Source of the DNA: JBLXBZ01 sp048265185
GTDB taxonomy: Bacteria > Pseudomonadota > Alphaproteobacteria > Rhizobiales > Stappiaceae
Assembly (NCBI GenBank): GCA_048265185.1
Contig: JBLXBZ010000005.1
Span: forward strand, 124,001-188,000
Direction of reading: 5' to 3'
DNA length: 64,000 bases
Shown here: positions 23,782 through 32,500 of the stretch, piece by piece
Position numbering within the stretch: the stretch's first letter is position 1
Layout: the number at the start of each line of letters is the position of its first letter
The notes under the pieces: model-generated
The model's database searches: none
What the model was told of the DNA's origin: nothing
What the model saw: only the letters and a program-made list of their open reading frames with translations
Program-made: the position numbers and the translations under genes

Positions 23782-25061
23782 TACTTCTTTTTGTCGTCGC
23801 CGTTTTCCTGACTACGGTCTTTTTGGGCGTTCCGTTGGTCTGGGCGATTCTGATCACCTCGGTTCTGCCGATCATCGTGTTTGATCTGGGCTATCCGCTG
23901 CAAGCGCTGTTCTTGAATTTCATCGGCGGGGTGGAGCCGAACCATTTCCTTGCGATTCCATTGTTCATCGTCGCCGGCGAAATGATGAGCCGCGGCGGCG
24001 TAGGCCTGCGCATCATCGGCTTCGCCCGCGCCGCCTTTGGCTTCATGGCCGGGGGGCTTGGCATGGTTGTCGTCGGCGCGTCGATGATTTTCGGCGGCAT
24101 TTCCGGCTCGGCCATCGCCGATTCCGCCGCCATTGGCTCGGTGATGATCAAGAACATGTCGCGCGAGGGCTATAACACCGCCTTCGCCGCCGGTCTCGTC
24201 GCCGCCGCCGGCACGATTGGCATCATTATTCCCCCGTCTATTCCCATGCTGATTTACGGGTTTGTGGGCAATGTGTCCGTGGCGGACTTGTTCCTTGGCG
24301 GCATGGTGCCCGGCATTATCTTTGGCGCCTTCTTCATGGGCGTGTGCTATTATGTGGGCAAGACCACCAAATGCGATCCGGGCGGACGGCGCACGAGCTG
24401 GAAAGAGCTGACTTCCTCCTTTATAGGCACGGCGCCGGCTCTGTTCATGCCCGTGCTGATCCTTGGCGGCATTTTCACCGGTTGGGTGACGCCGACGGAA
24501 GCCGCGGCGCTGGCCGTGGTTTACGGGCTTTTCGTCACCACCGTGGTTTACCGCGATTTTCATATCAAGGATCTGCCGCGCCTGCTGGTGGATTCCTTCG
24601 TCACCAGCTCCGTGGTCATGGTGGTCATCGGCGCCACGACGGTGCTCGGCTGGTTGATCACCCTTGAGCAAATGCCGCAAATTCTGGTGGGCTTCGTTCA
24701 GGACGTGTCCTCAGGACCGTGGATGTTCCTGCTGATGGTCAATATCGTGTTGTTGATCCTTGGGCTGGTGCTGGACCCTGTGCCGGCGATCCTGCTCACC
24801 GCGCCGCTGTTTTTGCCTACGGCTCAGGCCTTCGGCGTCGATCCGGTGCATCTGGGCGTCATCATGACCTGTAACGTGGCGGTGGGTCTGTTCACGCCTC
24901 CCGTGGGCGCGACGCTTTACGTGGCCTCGCGCATTTCCGGGGTCGGCGTTTTGGCCATCGCGCGCAAGATGGCGCCGCTTTACATCGCCGCCATCGCCGC
25001 CTTGATGTTGGTGACCTATGTGCCGGTAGTGTCCATGGGCATGGTGCATCTGTTCAGATAG
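23778..25061 (+). CDS. dctM: TRAP transporter large permease (DctM family), second locus
   Basis: A 427-residue 12-helix membrane protein starting MILLFVVAVFLTTVFLGVPL at the ATGA overlap. Hallmarks include FLAIPLFIVAGEMMSRGGVG, GGISGSAIADSAAIGSVMI, GTIGIIIPPSIPMLIYGF and VTPTEAAALAVVYGLF. It forms the channel with the preceding small permease in the usual P-Q-M order. Confidence 0.95.
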   Translation: MILLFVVAVFLTTVFLGVPLVWAILITSVLPIIVFDLGYPLQALFLNFIGGVEPNHFLAIPLFIVAGEMMSRGGVGLRIIGFARAAFGFMAGGLGMVVVGASMIFGGISGSAIADSAAIGSVMIKNMSREGYNTAFAAGLVAAAGTIGIIIPPSIPMLIYGFVGNVSVADLFLGGMVPGIIFGAFFMGVCYYVGKTTKCDPGGRRTSWKELTSSFIGTAPALFMPVLILGGIFTGWVTPTEAAALAVVYGLFVTTVVYRDFHIKDLPRLLVDSFVTSSVVMVVIGATTVLGWLITLEQMPQILVGFVQDVSSGPWMFLLMVNIVLLILGLVLDPVPAILLTAPLFLPTAQAFGVDPVHLGVIMTCNVAVGLFTPPVGATLYVASRISGVGVLAIARKMAPLYIAAIAALMLVTYVPVVSMGMVHLFR

Positions 25062-25071
25062 GAGAGACGCG

Positions 25072-25362
25072 ATGTTCGCGGTCACAGTAACATTCACCGT
25101 AAAATCAGAGCATATGGCCGCCTTCCTATCTTTGGTGGAGGAAAACGCCCGTCGCTCCCTGCAGGAAGAGGAAGGATGTCGCCGTTTCGACGTGTGCACC
25201 GACCCCGCCCGTGCCAACGAGGTTTTTCTCTATGAGATCTATACGGATCGCGCGGCGTTTGATCTACATCTGGAAAGCGCCCATTTCCGCGACTTTGACG
25301 CCGCCGTAGCCTCGATGACGGCGGGCAAGGCGGTGGCCACCTATGAAAGGGTCCGCTCATGA
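25072..25362 (+). CDS. Antibiotic biosynthesis monooxygenase (ABM) domain protein
   Basis: A 96-residue ferredoxin-like ABM domain, related to putative quinol monooxygenases (YgiN) and to LsrG-type isomerases: VTVTFTVKSEHMAAFLSLVEENARRS, EEGCRRFDVC and VFLYEIYTDRAAFDLHLES. A GGAGAG ribosome site precedes ATG 25072, ten bases after dctM. The next gene overlaps its stop. In such operons ABM proteins can be monooxygenases, isomerases or decarboxylases; the reaction here is unknown. Confidence 0.85.
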   Translation: MFAVTVTFTVKSEHMAAFLSLVEENARRSLQEEEGCRRFDVCTDPARANEVFLYEIYTDRAAFDLHLESAHFRDFDAAVASMTAGKAVATYERVRS

Positions 25363-26156
25363 GCGTGTGGGAGGTTTTCGCCGTTAAATACGCGGAGAGA
25401 AATGAGCGCACCCGCGCCGACAGTTTTATCTTCGACGACAATCACAATGCGCCGCATCCCATGGATTATTTCATCTGGGTGCTGCGCCGCGGCGGCGAGA
25501 TACTTCTTGTCGATACGGGATATGACGATGAAGAGGGCGCGCGGCGAGGGCGGCCAGTGCGCCTCAACCCGGTGGAGGCGCTTCAGCCTCTGGGAATTGA
25601 CCCGGCGTTGGTGTCCACCATCATCGTCACCCATCTGCATTATGACCACGCTGGCGGCCTCAAGCATTTTCCTAATGCGACGTTGCATTTGCAGGCGGCG
25701 GAAATGGCTTACGCCACAGGTCCTTGCATGTGCCATGGCCCATTGAAAGGGCCGTTCACCGCCGATCATGTCTGCGAGGCCATCCAGAGGCTCTATTCCG
25801 GGCGGGTGATTTTTCATGAGGGCGATGGCGAGGTGCGCGACGGGATCACGGTGCACCGCATCGGCGGTCATAGCCGCGGCTTGCAAGCGGTGCGGGTGCG
25901 CACCGAGGCGGGATGGCTGTGTCTGGCCTCCGACGCGTCTCATTATTATGAGAATGTGCTCGATTTGAAGCCTTTCCCCATCGTCGTCGACCTTGAGGAC
26001 ATGATGAACGGATTTCAGACTTTGCGCGCGCTCGCCAGCTCCGCCGATCTGATCATCCCTGGCCATGATCCATTGGTGCGGGAGCTTTTCCCCGCTCATG
26101 GACCGGACAATATCGTTCGCCTCGACCGGGGGCCGCTCAGGCCCGTCGCCAAGTGA
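25359..26156 (+). CDS. MBL-fold hydrolase, N-acyl homoserine lactonase-like
   Basis: A 265-residue metallo-beta-lactamase-fold protein. The dinuclear zinc motif HLHYDH lies at about residues 91-96, with further ligands in GGHSRGLQAV, SDASHYYEN and PGHDPLV. The N-terminal layout and DYFIWVLRRGGEILLVDTGY resemble AttM/AiiB-type lactonases. Within a TRAP catabolic operon it more likely opens a lactone made by the neighbouring dehydrogenases than quenches quorum signals. Start overlaps the ABM stop (ATGA). Confidence 0.85.
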   Translation: MSVWEVFAVKYAERNERTRADSFIFDDNHNAPHPMDYFIWVLRRGGEILLVDTGYDDEEGARRGRPVRLNPVEALQPLGIDPALVSTIIVTHLHYDHAGGLKHFPNATLHLQAAEMAYATGPCMCHGPLKGPFTADHVCEAIQRLYSGRVIFHEGDGEVRDGITVHRIGGHSRGLQAVRVRTEAGWLCLASDASHYYENVLDLKPFPIVVDLEDMMNGFQTLRALASSADLIIPGHDPLVRELFPAHGPDNIVRLDRGPLRPVAK

Positions 26157-26297
26157 AAAATGATCGCGTCAAGCGCGTCGCACGCGCCGGGCCTTGTCCG
26201 GCGTGAAGGATGCGGCATGCTTCGGCGGCGCGGTTTCTTGAAATTTAATTGATGGTTCGCAGGCCGTTCAGCGGACCGGCGCAAGTAGGAAACCAAT

Positions 26298-27392
26298 ATG
26301 TCAAATGAAATCAAAATTGCTCTTATCAAGGGAGATGGCATCGGGGTTGACGTTGCTGACGCGACGGTTGCGATCATCGACGCCGCAGTGGCCCATACAA
26401 GTTCCTGTAAGCTGCGCTATGACGAGATCCACGCCGGCGCTGGATATTTCGCCGAGCATGGGGTGGATATCGAGCCGGGGGGAGAAGCGCGCGCCGGAGC
26501 CGCGGATGCGATTTTTCTCGGCGCGATCGGTCTGCCTTCGGTGCGCCACGCTGACGGCACCGAGATTTCGCCGCATCTTCGCCTGCGCGACAGATTTGGC
26601 CTCTATGCCGGGGTGCGCCCGATCAAAGCTTATCCGAACGCGCCTCAGCGTCTGGCGGATCCGCGCGCGGCCGGCATTGACCTAATCGTGCTGCGCGAGT
26701 CCACAGAGGGGCTGTTTTATTCCGCCGCCGCTCATAATCGCAGCCATGTGGTTAATGATGACGAGGTGCAAGATATTTTGCGCATCACCCGCGCGACTAC
26801 GGAGAAATTACATCATTTCGGCTTCAAACTGGCGCGCAAGCGCAAGGAGCGGGGCAAGCTGGGCAAACTGACGTGCGTCGATAAAGCCAATGTCTTCACT
26901 TCCATGGCTTTCTTCCGCAAGATTTTTGATGAAATCGCGCCGCTCTACAGCGATGTTCCCACCGGCTATAATTACGTGGACGCACAGGCGCTCGACCTGA
27001 TCCGCAAACCGTGGGAGTTCGACGTGCTGGTGATGGAGAATATGTTTGGCGACATTCTCTCTGACCTCGCCGGCGGCCTTGTGGGGGGCATGGGCATGGC
27101 GTCTTGCGCCGAGATTGGCGATGAGAACGGCCTGTTTCAACCCGCCCACGGCAGCGCGCCCGACATCATGGGACAGGACAAGGCCAATCCGCTGGCCGCG
27201 ATCCTCAGCGGGGCGTTGATGCTGGATTATCTGGCGGAAAAGCTTGAGCGTCCAGAGCTGGCGGACGCGGCGGCGTTGATCGATCAAGCCGTGGAGAAGG
27301 GCTTTGAGGGCGATCTTCTGCGGCCATTCGAATTTGGCGGCGACATGGGAACCATTGCGGTGACTCGGCAGGTGCTGGCGCTGATCAAGTGA
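26298..27392 (+). CDS. Isocitrate/isopropylmalate dehydrogenase-family enzyme (tartrate-dehydrogenase-like)
   Basis: A 364-residue beta-decarboxylating 2-hydroxyacid dehydrogenase. The family signature is NMFGDILSDLAGGLVGGMGM, with catalytic segments LRESTEGLFYSAAA, DKANVFTSMAFFRKIFDEIA and AHGSAPDIMGQDKANPLA. Lysine and tyrosine/serine positions suit a non-leucine-pathway member; no leuC/leuD are nearby, so tartrate, malate-like or homo-analog substrates are likelier. TAGGAAA precedes ATG 26298. It lies 141 bp after the lactonase gene and may have its own promoter. Confidence 0.85.
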   Translation: MSNEIKIALIKGDGIGVDVADATVAIIDAAVAHTSSCKLRYDEIHAGAGYFAEHGVDIEPGGEARAGAADAIFLGAIGLPSVRHADGTEISPHLRLRDRFGLYAGVRPIKAYPNAPQRLADPRAAGIDLIVLRESTEGLFYSAAAHNRSHVVNDDEVQDILRITRATTEKLHHFGFKLARKRKERGKLGKLTCVDKANVFTSMAFFRKIFDEIAPLYSDVPTGYNYVDAQALDLIRKPWEFDVLVMENMFGDILSDLAGGLVGGMGMASCAEIGDENGLFQPAHGSAPDIMGQDKANPLAAILSGALMLDYLAEKLERPELADAAALIDQAVEKGFEGDLLRPFEFGGDMGTIAVTRQVLALIK

Positions 27393-27469
27393 GCGGGCGT
27401 TGCGCCCTCCTTCCTGGCCACCAGATAGGGACGCCAGATAGGAACGTCGTCTGAGCGCTGGTTTTGAGT

Positions 27470-27503
27470 TTCGCGGCGGTGAGCAAAGCGCCACCGCCGC
27501 GAA
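27470..27503. terminator. Bidirectional terminator before the virB operon end
   Basis: A perfect 12-bp stem, TTCGCGGCGGTG / CACCGCCGCGAA, with a ten-base loop lies between convergent genes (the dehydrogenase ending at 27392 and virB11 ending at 27525). Confidence 0.75.
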
Positions 27504-27524
27504 TGCGTTTAACGCCGGCTCGCT

Positions 27525-28553
27525 CTAGGTTTCGTGGCGCGCGAAGAAAATTTCGCTGACGCCGCGTTTTCCCCCCTCGCGGCGCAATTGCACGACAATG
27601 GGGATGACCATCTTGATATAGGACATGAGGTCATCTTTCGACGAACCGGCGCTCATGCCGGCCTGCATCATCATCATGGCCAGCTGTTCATAGGCGCCCA
27701 GGGGCGTGTCCGCATGAACGGTGGACATGGAGCCGGGATGACCAGTGTTGATGGCGCGCAGAAAGGCGAAAGCCTCCACACCGCGAATTTCGCCCACAAA
27801 CAGTCGGTCGGGGCGCATGCGTAAGGCCGCCTCAAGCAGGTTCTGGATTGTTACATTGGCGGAACCCTGATCGCCTTTGGAGGCGATGAGATGAACCTTG
27901 TTCTCCTGCGGGGGAATCAGCTCACGCGTATCTTCAAGGGTCAGGATTCTTTCCGTGGAGCCGACGCTTTTCAGGCAAGCGTTGAGAAAGGTGGTCTTGC
28001 CCGTGGAGGTTCCACCGCTGATCAGGATTGAAATGCGCCGGGTGATAGCCGTATGAATGAATTCATAAATGGCTCCTTCGCGCAAGTAGCTGATGAGCTG
28101 GCGGTCGGTGTCGTTCAGGCCGCCCACCGCCACGGCCACCTTGTCGAGAGAGCCATTGTCGCGATACTCTTCAAGGGTGAAGTCGTTGACCACCTGTTTA
28201 CGGATCGAGATCGCGCCGCCTTCGGGCGCGGCGGGGGGCAGCACCACCTGAATACGCTCGCCGCTGGGAAGAGCGGCGCTGAGAATCGGGTTCTTGCGGC
28301 TGACAAATTGGTCGCTGGCGGCGGCTACTCGCTCGCCGATGTTTTCGATTTCCGTCGCCGTCATAGCGTCGATTTGGTGAAACTCCATATCATCGGCGCC
28401 AAGGCGTTCCACATAAACGTGTCCGGGTTTGTTGACGGAAATTTCCACCACGCGCGGATCGTCGAGAAATCGACTGATCGGCTCAACAGCGCGCTGGAGA
28501 AAATACAAGGCGCCATTGTCTGATAGTTCTGGTTTACCGGCGTCGACGCTCAC
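27525..28553 (-). CDS. virB11: Type IV secretion ATPase VirB11
   Basis: A 342-residue hexameric traffic ATPase at the cytoplasmic base of the secretion channel. Walker A is GGTSTGKTT at about 181-189, with LTLEDTRELIPP (Asp box), RPDRLFVGEIRG (Walker B) and NTGHPGSMSTVHAD (His box). The N-terminal domain has DPRVVEISVNKPGHVYVE. It is the last gene of the operon and overlaps virB10 by 20 bases. No virD4 follows; a terminator does. Confidence 0.96.
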   Translation of the reverse strand: MSVDAGKPELSDNGALYFLQRAVEPISRFLDDPRVVEISVNKPGHVYVERLGADDMEFHQIDAMTATEIENIGERVAAASDQFVSRKNPILSAALPSGERIQVVLPPAAPEGGAISIRKQVVNDFTLEEYRDNGSLDKVAVAVGGLNDTDRQLISYLREGAIYEFIHTAITRRISILISGGTSTGKTTFLNACLKSVGSTERILTLEDTRELIPPQENKVHLIASKGDQGSANVTIQNLLEAALRMRPDRLFVGEIRGVEAFAFLRAINTGHPGSMSTVHADTPLGAYEQLAMMMMQAGMSAGSSKDDLMSYIKMVIPIVVQLRREGGKRGVSEIFFARHET

Positions 28554-29667
28554 GTTGAATTTCCTTCATGGCCTCGGTGACTGGATCGTCGTACAGGGCT
28601 GAAAAATCCAGATCCTGCCGTACGAAAATGAAAATTCGCGTTCCTTGGTCCACCGAGATCGTCGGTGGAATGCCCAGCGTCTTGCCAAGAGACTTTTCCG
28701 CCATTTTGGAGAATGTCTCGGTGAGAGCCTCCCGGGCGAGAGCCATGCCGTTTACGGGGTCATCGCCATAGTTGATTTGATCGGATCCCACTCCCGAGGC
28801 GTAACTCACGCCAGCGCCGATCACCGAGAGCAAAGCGGCCGGACCGTAGCGTTCAAGCCATTTGCGGTCCACGTCGCCAGTCAACCCCGAGCGTCCCAGC
28901 GAATCCGCGCCATAGGAATTCAGGCGCATGCTGACCCCGTCGTCGCGTATGAGGCGCGTCCAGATTACGAAAACCCGGGTCTGACCTTCAACAACCTCTG
29001 ACTGATATTCGCCGATGAGGCGTGTGCCCATTGGGATTAGAACGCGCCGCCCATCCATGGAGTAGACGTCCTGTGAGGTAATGCCACGGATCTGTCCGGG
29101 AAGATCGCTGATGATGGCGGTTTCTAAAATTCCGGGAATCAGAGTGCCTTCGGCGACCACCGCGTCGATGCGCGCAACGCGAGTAGCCTTGACGGTGCTC
29201 CTGTCGATCTTGGCGGCGTTGGCCAGAAAGGCGCTGTTACGATCGGTTCCCGCGACCAGGGGGGCTTCCCCGTCCTTTTGCGCCGTGGCGTTGGCGTTTG
29301 AGGAGTCCAGTTTAAGCAAGCCGGACATGAAGCGCTTGGGCAAGGGCTCTTTGGTTATTTTCGGTGGCGGCGGCAGAGATACCACCACTGGCGGTGCAGG
29401 CGGGGGCTCTTTCTCCACCTCTTTCTCCGGCTCTGGCTTTTGTCGGTTAAACGAGGGCGGACGAAAAGAGGTGGTGTTAAAGGCCTCGTCCACTTTTAAC
29501 GGCGTTTGCTGCGATTTGTTCATACCGGCGAGAATGAAATAGGCCATGATCACGCCGCCGATCAAAAGCGCCGCTCCGCCGGCCACCCGGTTGCATTTGT
29601 CGTTCTTATCGATTTCGTCCGTGGTTTCTTCAACCAGCATGGCCTTGAGTTCGGGAGATTGCTTCAT
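28534..29667 (-). CDS. virB10: Type IV secretion protein VirB10
   Basis: A 377-residue inner-to-outer membrane bridging protein. It has a single N-terminal helix (ALLIGGVIMAYFILAG, about 33-48), a proline/glutamate-rich spacer near 75-115 (PEPEKEVEKEPPPAPP), then the TrbI/VirB10 domain with GTLIPGILETAIISDLPGQI, GTRLIGEYQSEV and LNSYGADSLGRSGL. Start overlaps the virB9 stop by one base (TAATG). Confidence 0.95.
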   Translation of the reverse strand: MKQSPELKAMLVEETTDEIDKNDKCNRVAGGAALLIGGVIMAYFILAGMNKSQQTPLKVDEAFNTTSFRPPSFNRQKPEPEKEVEKEPPPAPPVVVSLPPPPKITKEPLPKRFMSGLLKLDSSNANATAQKDGEAPLVAGTDRNSAFLANAAKIDRSTVKATRVARIDAVVAEGTLIPGILETAIISDLPGQIRGITSQDVYSMDGRRVLIPMGTRLIGEYQSEVVEGQTRVFVIWTRLIRDDGVSMRLNSYGADSLGRSGLTGDVDRKWLERYGPAALLSVIGAGVSYASGVGSDQINYGDDPVNGMALAREALTETFSKMAEKSLGKTLGIPPTISVDQGTRIFIFVRQDLDFSALYDDPVTEAMKEIQRERRRR

Positions 29668-30473
29668 TAGTTACCGCTCCAAAAACGCGTGGATGCGTCA
29701 AGCTCGGGTTTTGGTCCGGGAATGGCGGGCGCGGGAGCGGAAAGATCCGGTTTTCGCAGGTTGAAAATGCAAATCCATTGATCGCCGTCGCGCAGGGTGT
29801 ATTGGGCGGCGACGCCGTCGACCACGACATATTCTCCTTCCTTGCGAAAATTGCGCAGCGTTTCTGAGAAATTGGAGTTCACCGCGAAAATCGCCGGCGC
29901 GCGATTCTTGAACTTGAAGAAAGTTTTCTTGCCGTCGTCAAAGACCCTGAGAGGCTTTAGAGCGTCGTCGCCGGTGAAGGAGTAGTCTATATTGACATTG
30001 GCCTTGTCGATCTTGGAGATATTGGGGTAAGCGGCGCGATATTCCGCCTCTTTTCGCAGACCATTGTTCAGATTATTTTCTGGATAGATGAAGCGAACGC
30101 CAAACACTTTTTTGTGCGCGTTCGGCGGATAGTCATGCAGCTCCAAAAAATAGATCCTCTTGGTGGTGACGATGTTCATATTGGTGACGACGTCTCTAGC
30201 AACGGGCTTGATGAACAAGATATTCCCTTTTTTGGCGGGAGCGACTTGCCAGCTGTCCGTGTCCCCAAGCGAGATGGTTTCAAAGGTTTCTCCCTCGTCG
30301 AAAACCACCATGGTGGATATGCCGTAGGTAGCGGCGATTTTAACAACGTTATTGGGTTGATAAACGACGCTGGTCACGCGGGAATCGAGGGTCCCGGGCT
30401 TGGGCGCCTGAGCGGCGAAGCCGTTCAGCGTCAACGCCATGTAAATCATGAGGAACAAATTTGCGCTTTTCAT
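29667..30473 (-). CDS. virB9: Type IV secretion protein VirB9
   Basis: A 268-residue core-complex protein with signal peptide (residues 1-22, ending AAQA). Typical VirB9/CagX stretches are DSRVTSVVYQPNNVVKIAATYG, GDTDSWQVAPAKKGNILFIKP, NMNIVTTKRIYFLEL and DDGKKTFFKFKNRAPAIFAV. It forms the outer-membrane ring with VirB7 and VirB10. Start overlaps the virB8 stop (ATGA). Confidence 0.95.
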   Translation of the reverse strand: MKSANLFLMIYMALTLNGFAAQAPKPGTLDSRVTSVVYQPNNVVKIAATYGISTMVVFDEGETFETISLGDTDSWQVAPAKKGNILFIKPVARDVVTNMNIVTTKRIYFLELHDYPPNAHKKVFGVRFIYPENNLNNGLRKEAEYRAAYPNISKIDKANVNIDYSFTGDDALKPLRVFDDGKKTFFKFKNRAPAIFAVNSNFSETLRNFRKEGEYVVVDGVAAQYTLRDGDQWICIFNLRKPDLSAPAPAIPGPKPELDASTRFWSGN

Positions 30474-31168
30474 TGCGCGGCATCCTCTGTTGTTACCGTC
30501 TCTTGATCGCGCCGATAGCTATAGACCTGAAAGCCCAGCGGGTTTTCAAAGCGCCATTCGTTGGTGGCTGGCGTGTCGGTGTAGCGATAGCGCACCACCG
30601 AGACGTAATGCTTGACGACGGTGCCGCTGGGAGAGGTTTCTGTGGTGGAAAAACGCACGAAGGCCGTGCTGGGATTTGGGAATGTCACGGATTTCACCGT
30701 GACGGCGATCGTGGTGTCGTCGCTATTCACCCGCGCGGGGTTTTGCGGGTTGCTGGGGCTGTAGAGGGCTTGCAGTTGCTCGGCCGCGGCGCCGGTGGAC
30801 AGAAGGGTGGCTATGCCGAAATTCTCCGAAATCGCGTAAGGGTCATAGCCCTCGCGAGCGCGGATGTAGCGTACTATATTGGCCTGAGTGACCGCCGTGT
30901 TTTCCGAAAGATAAGTGGGGCGGGTCAAGCCGGTCAGAACTTCGATGTAGCCGGTGTTCTTGTCCACTTCGACGATATATGGCTCGAAGCTTTTCAAGGG
31001 CGTCAACAGCACAAGGGCAGTGAGGGACAACAGGGTGATTACGCCGAAAAACAACGTCACGAACCAGGCGAGCACCTGGGAGCGTTTCGCTTTTTTGACG
31101 ATCTCGTTCTCCCAGCGCTCGCCGTCTTGAAAGTAGTGTTTTAAAACCTGCTCTTTGGCGTCCGACAT
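30470..31168 (-). CDS. virB8: Type IV secretion protein VirB8
   Basis: A 232-residue bitopic inner-membrane assembly factor. One helix at about 37-60 (WFVTLFFGVITLLSLTALVLL) precedes the NTF2-like periplasmic domain (VEVDKNTGYIEVLTGL, AREGYDPYAIS, and VVKHYVSVVRYRYTDTPATN). Reads directly into virB9 with a four-base overlap. Confidence 0.95.
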   Translation of the reverse strand: MSDAKEQVLKHYFQDGERWENEIVKKAKRSQVLAWFVTLFFGVITLLSLTALVLLTPLKSFEPYIVEVDKNTGYIEVLTGLTRPTYLSENTAVTQANIVRYIRAREGYDPYAISENFGIATLLSTGAAAEQLQALYSPSNPQNPARVNSDDTTIAVTVKSVTFPNPSTAFVRFSTTETSPSGTVVKHYVSVVRYRYTDTPATNEWRFENPLGFQVYSYRRDQETVTTEDAAQ

Positions 31169-31201
31169 ATGTTCCGCTCTTATTGAAATGAACCGGCGTT
31201 C

Positions 31202-32215
31202 TTAGAAGGGCGCGCTTGCGCCGCGAATTTGGTTTTGCATGGTCGTGCGCATGCCTCCATCCTCCCGCCTCCAATGGTCGGAGACGGGCTCCTGAAGAGG
31301 CCCCGCCATAGCGCTTCGCCCTGATGCAGCATAGGATGGTCGCTCAAGAGGTTGAGATCTCGCTGAGCCGCCATAGGCGTTGAAGACGTGGACGACGCCG
31401 TCAGTGAGGCCTTTGGCCAGGTTCTGGGTTAGAGACAGAACTCTTATAAGGACAAGCGCACCGCCACCGCAAAGGATCATGAATGCTGAAAATGTATTTA
31501 ATTTCAAAGCATTATTATTGATCGCATTGATGATCCGTTCGTTTTCAGGGGTGACCGCATAAATAAGAAAGGCTGCGATCACATAAATGAAGAAGGAGAG
31601 GAGTCCATAGGCCAACAGCTGGCTGATCCATGCGCGGCCGATATTTCGCGACTGCGGAAAAAGAAGACAGCTGATGAAGATCGGCGCCGTGGCCACCAAC
31701 GCCCAAACCATGACCTTCGCCATGATCATCAGCGCTAGGGCGGTGGAGGCGAAGACGGCGGCGAGGAGGATGATCAAACCGCCGATCACCGCCGGCAAGA
31801 CGGCCGTCGGTCCGGTTTGCATGGAAAACTCCGCCGCCGCGACATTGGCCGTGCGCCAGATATTGGACAAACCGAGAGTAGGGCTGATGATGTTTGATCC
31901 AAGCGCTTCCAAGATCAACCGGCCACCCCCCTCCGGCGTGACGCTTATCCAGCCATAGATCAGGGCGTTGAAATATTCCCAATGGCTAATGAGAGCCAGA
32001 ATGAGCATGATCCGCACCACCCTGCCAACCACTTCTCCAACGCCGATGCGAGAGACGCCCAGAAGAAGCTGAACGCCAAAATAAGCCACATAGGCGATCG
32101 TCAGCAGGTTGAGCGTAGGCATGATGTTTGCGCTGACGCTCAAGAAGCCGGCATGGGTGAATTGCGGCCCCAATTGATCGAAGCGCTGCAAAAGCTCCAA
32201 AAGGAAGTCGTTCAT
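31202..32215 (-). CDS. virB6: Type IV secretion inner-membrane protein VirB6
   Basis: A 337-residue polytopic membrane protein with at least six helices and the TrbL/VirB6 pattern. ATG 32215 (MNDFLLELL) has AGAGGA five bases upstream and is preferred over GTG 32230. The central TrbL-like stretch includes GLSNIWRTANVAAAEFS, ALVATAPIFISCLLFPQSRN and WISQLLAYGLLSFFIYVIAA. The C-terminal tail is cytoplasmic and low-complexity. It forms part of the inner-membrane channel. Confidence 0.93.
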   Translation of the reverse strand: MNDFLLELLQRFDQLGPQFTHAGFLSVSANIMPTLNLLTIAYVAYFGVQLLLGVSRIGVGEVVGRVVRIMLILALISHWEYFNALIYGWISVTPEGGGRLILEALGSNIISPTLGLSNIWRTANVAAAEFSMQTGPTAVLPAVIGGLIILLAAVFASTALALMIMAKVMVWALVATAPIFISCLLFPQSRNIGRAWISQLLAYGLLSFFIYVIAAFLIYAVTPENERIINAINNNALKLNTFSAFMILCGGGALVLIRVLSLTQNLAKGLTDGVVHVFNAYGGSARSQPLERPSYAASGRSAMAGPLQEPVSDHWRREDGGMRTTMQNQIRGASAPF

Positions 32216-32254
32216 TGGTCCTCTTCTCACTTCGCCTGAGTTGGTGGGTTTGAA

Positions 32255-32500
32255 TTAATTGCTCGTAAGAGCTTGAATGGCCACCATGGCGTTTTGCTCG
32301 TTTATCGGCCGCATGGGACCGCAATCGCGGTGCGGTCCCATGGTTTGAGACGTGATCAAGGTTGGCGCATAGGCGGCGAGATTGGCCGGTCTTTTACACG
32401 GCGCCGTCTTCTCCTTGATTCCGACGCAACCGGCTAGGCCGGTTACGACGAGGAGAAACCCCAACGACTTGATCCAAGGCCCAAGGTTAGTCTTGCTCAT
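32255..32500 (-). CDS. VirB7-like small lipoprotein
   Basis: An 81-residue predicted lipoprotein: signal helix SLGFLLVVTGLAGC with the lipobox LAGC at residues 22-25, then a short cysteine-containing body (KTAPCKRPANLAAYAP, HRDCGPMRPI). VirB7 proteins are usually 45-60 residues, sit near virB6-virB8 and form the outer-membrane core with VirB9; this gene is the only lipoprotein in the operon and lies between virB5 and virB6. It overlaps the virB5 end by 14 bases. The role as VirB7 is inferred from position and lipobox, not sequence identity. Confidence 0.75.
   Translation of the reverse strand: MSKTNLGPWIKSLGFLLVVTGLAGCVGIKEKTAPCKRPANLAAYAPTLITSQTMGPHRDCGPMRPINEQNAMVAIQALTSN

Noticed and set aside
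23742..24680. 312-codon open frame opposite dctM
   Set aside because: Low-complexity His/Gln/Gly/Asn translation, typical of a frame antisense to a membrane protein.
25359..26156. Quorum-quenching AHL lactonase as the primary role
   Set aside because: The fold supports a lactonase, but translational coupling to the ABM and TRAP genes makes a metabolic lactone a better guess, so I did not assign a quorum gene symbol.
31202..32500. Frameshifted or missing virB7
   Set aside because: The 81-residue lipoprotein is intact with a good lipobox; no broken second lipoprotein was seen between virB6 and virB8.
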